Of a stretch of DNA of 33,734 nt, positions 32,016 to 33,734 are shown piece by piece. The notes beneath the pieces are model-generated. The model was given only the letters and a program-made list of their open reading frames with translations, searched no databases and was not told where the DNA came from. The stretch is from NCBI GenBank assembly GCA_021732845.1, contig JAKFUF010000027.1, forward strand, positions 1 through 33,734. Direction: 5' to 3'. This stretch comes from Planctomycetaceae bacterium. GTDB lineage: Bacteria > Planctomycetota > Planctomycetia > Planctomycetales > Planctomycetaceae. Made by a program: the position numbers and the translations under genes. Every line of letters starts with the position of its first letter. Position 1 is the first letter of the stretch.

Positions 32016-33734
32016 TCACCATGGCGACCAATCGCACAAACCCATTACATGTCGGGCAGACCCATCGCGGAGCCACCCGTCCAGTTGTGCCGGGTGTTTG
32101 AGCTGCTGGCCGCGCTGGGTGGAAACCACCGCAAACTGACACGGGACATCCGCCAGCGCGGTCACATCCCCCCAGAGTTTTTCAAACTGCGTCACCGGAA
32201 AAACGTCCTCCTGCCCCAGGCCCCAGCGCTTTTTGACATTCTTGATGGTGATGTAGGTCGGGAGACGCAGGCTCACCCGCCGGACGGCGGCGTTCACGGC
32301 CTCGCTGTCCTCCAGCGCCGCACGGTCCAGGCCGAACAGGTCCAGCAGCCGGCGGACGGAAATCCAGCTCGTCATGGAGTTGTAATACCGCAGCCGGCAC
32401 TCGTCCGCCTCACGCGGGAGGGCCAGGCCCTCGACGAGCCGCACCCGCCCGTCAACGCGGGCCAGTCCGCCGCCACGGTCATCCAGCCGCCGGCTGGTGA
32501 CCTCCACTGTCACGGCACAATCCGCCACCAGGTGCTGGCCCAACAGTCCGGGATCGAGGCTGGCACCCAGCGTGTCGATGTTGTGCAGCAGCAGGTGCTC
32601 AAGTTCGGGCTGCAGTTTCAGCAGGTTCCGCAGGGTGCCGTTCCTCAGCAGGTTCGGCACTTCATACCAGTGGCCCACCGGGTGCAGGCACTGCGCGGGC
32701 ACATTGTCCCTGTAGTCCGTGCCCTCACCGCACTCGCGCGCCCAGGCGGCCAGCGCCGCCCGGACGCTGTTGCGCACCTTCTGCTGCTGCTGGTCCAGCA
32801 CCTGCTGGGCCGTCTCCTCCCACAGGAACTGCAGGTCACGAAGCATGGGAACTGTCCGCAGGCCGACGCTGCAGCCCGACGACACCAGGACCGGGCCGCC
32901 GGTCCCGCCGCATTCCTGCAGAGAGGCGCGGATGGGGGCATCCGTGAGATAGCCGGTGGTGAAGACATGGGCCGCCGGGTGCCTCGACAGGCGGTTCGAG
33001 CGGCGGGTCTTCGCCAGATGCACATCCAAAAAGCGGCGATGGCTGCCCGCCATCTGGCAGAACGGGTTCAGGGCCTTGACCACCCCCGCGCCCTCGGTCC
33101 AGCGGCTCCCGATTCCGGCCGCCAGGGTCACAACGGCCACCTGCCCTCGGGCCAGCGCCTCTTCGCCCCGCCGCACCAGGTCCCCGGGCAGGCCGCCCCG
33201 CGTTTCGCGGACATCCTCGTCGCGGACATCCTCCAGGCCGGCGCTGGAGGGCAGCCGGTTCTGCGCCAGTCCGATCCGTCCGGCCTGCAGCTCAGACCGG
33301 ATCGCCTCATGCTGCTGGCGGTCAAACCCCTGGCTGCGCAGGAGTTCGTCCAGCGAATCCGCGGCAGACTCTTCCGCGGCGGGCTGCGGCAGCAGCCGTG
33401 CCAAAAGGGCTCGCTGGGCGGTGCCAGTCCGGCCGGAGGATTCACCGGCCAGGTAACGCCGGCTCACAACTTCAAGCTCCCGGCGGATTCCCGGCTTGAG
33501 CTGCCGCGGGTCCCGGCGCAGCCAGGAGGGCAGCATCAGCGCGTAGTATTCGTCGGGCATGCGGGCCTCGGCGGCCGGCAGCAGTTCACTCCATGTGCCC
33601 CGGTCGTTGATCCGGAAATCATACACGACAGGCTCCATGGCGAACGGCACGGACGCCTCGAGGCGGGACTTTGTCGCCGCGAGCGTTGCCTGCATCCAAT
33701 CCTTGGCCCGGGACTGTACCTCTGGGGCAAACAG
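32016..33734 (-). CDS. UDP-sugar pyrophosphorylase-like nucleotidyltransferase, probably 5'-truncated
   Basis: A UTP-sugar-1-phosphate uridylyltransferase-like protein (UDPGP family), which would make UDP-sugars for polysaccharides or glycoconjugates. Counting from the ATG at 33695, the nucleotide loop is VVTLAAGIGSRW (about 188-199). Family landmarks follow in order: HPVGHWYEVPNLLRNGTL, LLLHNIDTLGASLDPGLL, VEVTSRRLDDRGGGLARVDGRVRLVEG and RYYNSMTSWIS. The N-terminal 185 residues are an unrecognised helical region containing YDFRINDRGTWSELLP. The frame stays open for 13 more codons to the window edge with coding-like sequence (LFAPEVQSRAKDW), so the true start probably lies outside; otherwise the ATG at 33695 gives 559 residues. 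The substrate sugar cannot be set. Confidence 0.82.
   Translation of the reverse strand: MFAPEVQSRAKDWMQATLAATKSRLEASVPFAMEPVVYDFRINDRGTWSELLPAAEARMPDEYYALMLPSWLRRDPRQLKPGIRRELEVVSRRYLAGESSGRTGTAQRALLARLLPQPAAEESAADSLDELLRSQGFDRQQHEAIRSELQAGRIGLAQNRLPSSAGLEDVRDEDVRETRGGLPGDLVRRGEEALARGQVAVVTLAAGIGSRWTEGAGVVKALNPFCQMAGSHRRFLDVHLAKTRRSNRLSRHPAAHVFTTGYLTDAPIRASLQECGGTGGPVLVSSGCSVGLRTVPMLRDLQFLWEETAQQVLDQQQQKVRNSVRAALAAWARECGEGTDYRDNVPAQCLHPVGHWYEVPNLLRNGTLRNLLKLQPELEHLLLHNIDTLGASLDPGLLGQHLVADCAVTVEVTSRRLDDRGGGLARVDGRVRLVEGLALPREADECRLRYYNSMTSWISVRRLLDLFGLDRAALEDSEAVNAAVRRVSLRLPTYITIKNVKKRWGLGQEDVFPVTQFEKLWGDVTALADVPCQFAVVSTQRGQQLKHPAQLDGWLRDGSARHVMGLCDWSPW

Overview
The window looks like a chromosomal segment of a planctomycete-type bacterium. 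This is inferred from the high G+C content, the very large low-complexity exoproteins that open with an LE(D/F)R-x-LL motif instead of a classical signal peptide, FixJ-type regulators and a trypsin-like protease of the kind common in that phylum. No rRNA, tRNA, CRISPR array or intact insertion sequence was seen.

Layout. (1) 1-7109, minus strand: a chemotaxis operon read cheW - mcp - cheR - cheB - cheA. The window cuts cheA off inside its kinase domain. The CheA has an unusual N-terminus: two HPt-like modules without a phosphorylatable His precede the real HPt. The receptor ends in an aromatic pentapeptide that could tether the CheR/CheB encoded beside it. (2) 7529-8161, minus: an orphan FixJ/NarL-type response regulator with a perfect dyad just upstream. 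(3) 8162-8842: a gene-poor stretch with a possible small ORF and a nested palindromic element of about 120 bp. (4) 8843-10837, plus: an APC-type permease with a large cytosolic tail. (5) 10957-13418, minus: a compact three-gene unit of a secreted YceI-family protein, a tocopherol-methyltransferase-like enzyme and a NnrU/ICMT-type membrane methyltransferase. (6) 13759-14898, plus: a Gfo/Idh/MocA oxidoreductase.

(7) 15126-30750, minus: a surface/exoprotein island. It holds a giant 3036-residue protein (beta-helix, nine 69-residue beta repeats, three carbohydrate-binding-like domains, C-terminal HExxHxxGxxD metalloprotease-like motif), a small Flp-pilin-like protein, a secreted trypsin-like protease with an intact catalytic triad, and a 1028-residue paralogue. 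The paralogue shares the giant protein's N-terminal beta-helix half but ends in three about 70-residue TNEFG repeats. (8) 32016 to the window end, minus: a UDP-sugar pyrophosphorylase-like nucleotidyltransferase, probably cut at its 5' end.

How the parts may work together: region 1 is a self-contained sensory array with adaptation enzymes, and its CheY output and the CheA C-terminus lie outside the window. Region 5 may act on isoprenoid or quinone-type lipids (inference). Region 7 may be a surface adhesion or degradation locus built by duplication of a giant-protein gene (inference).
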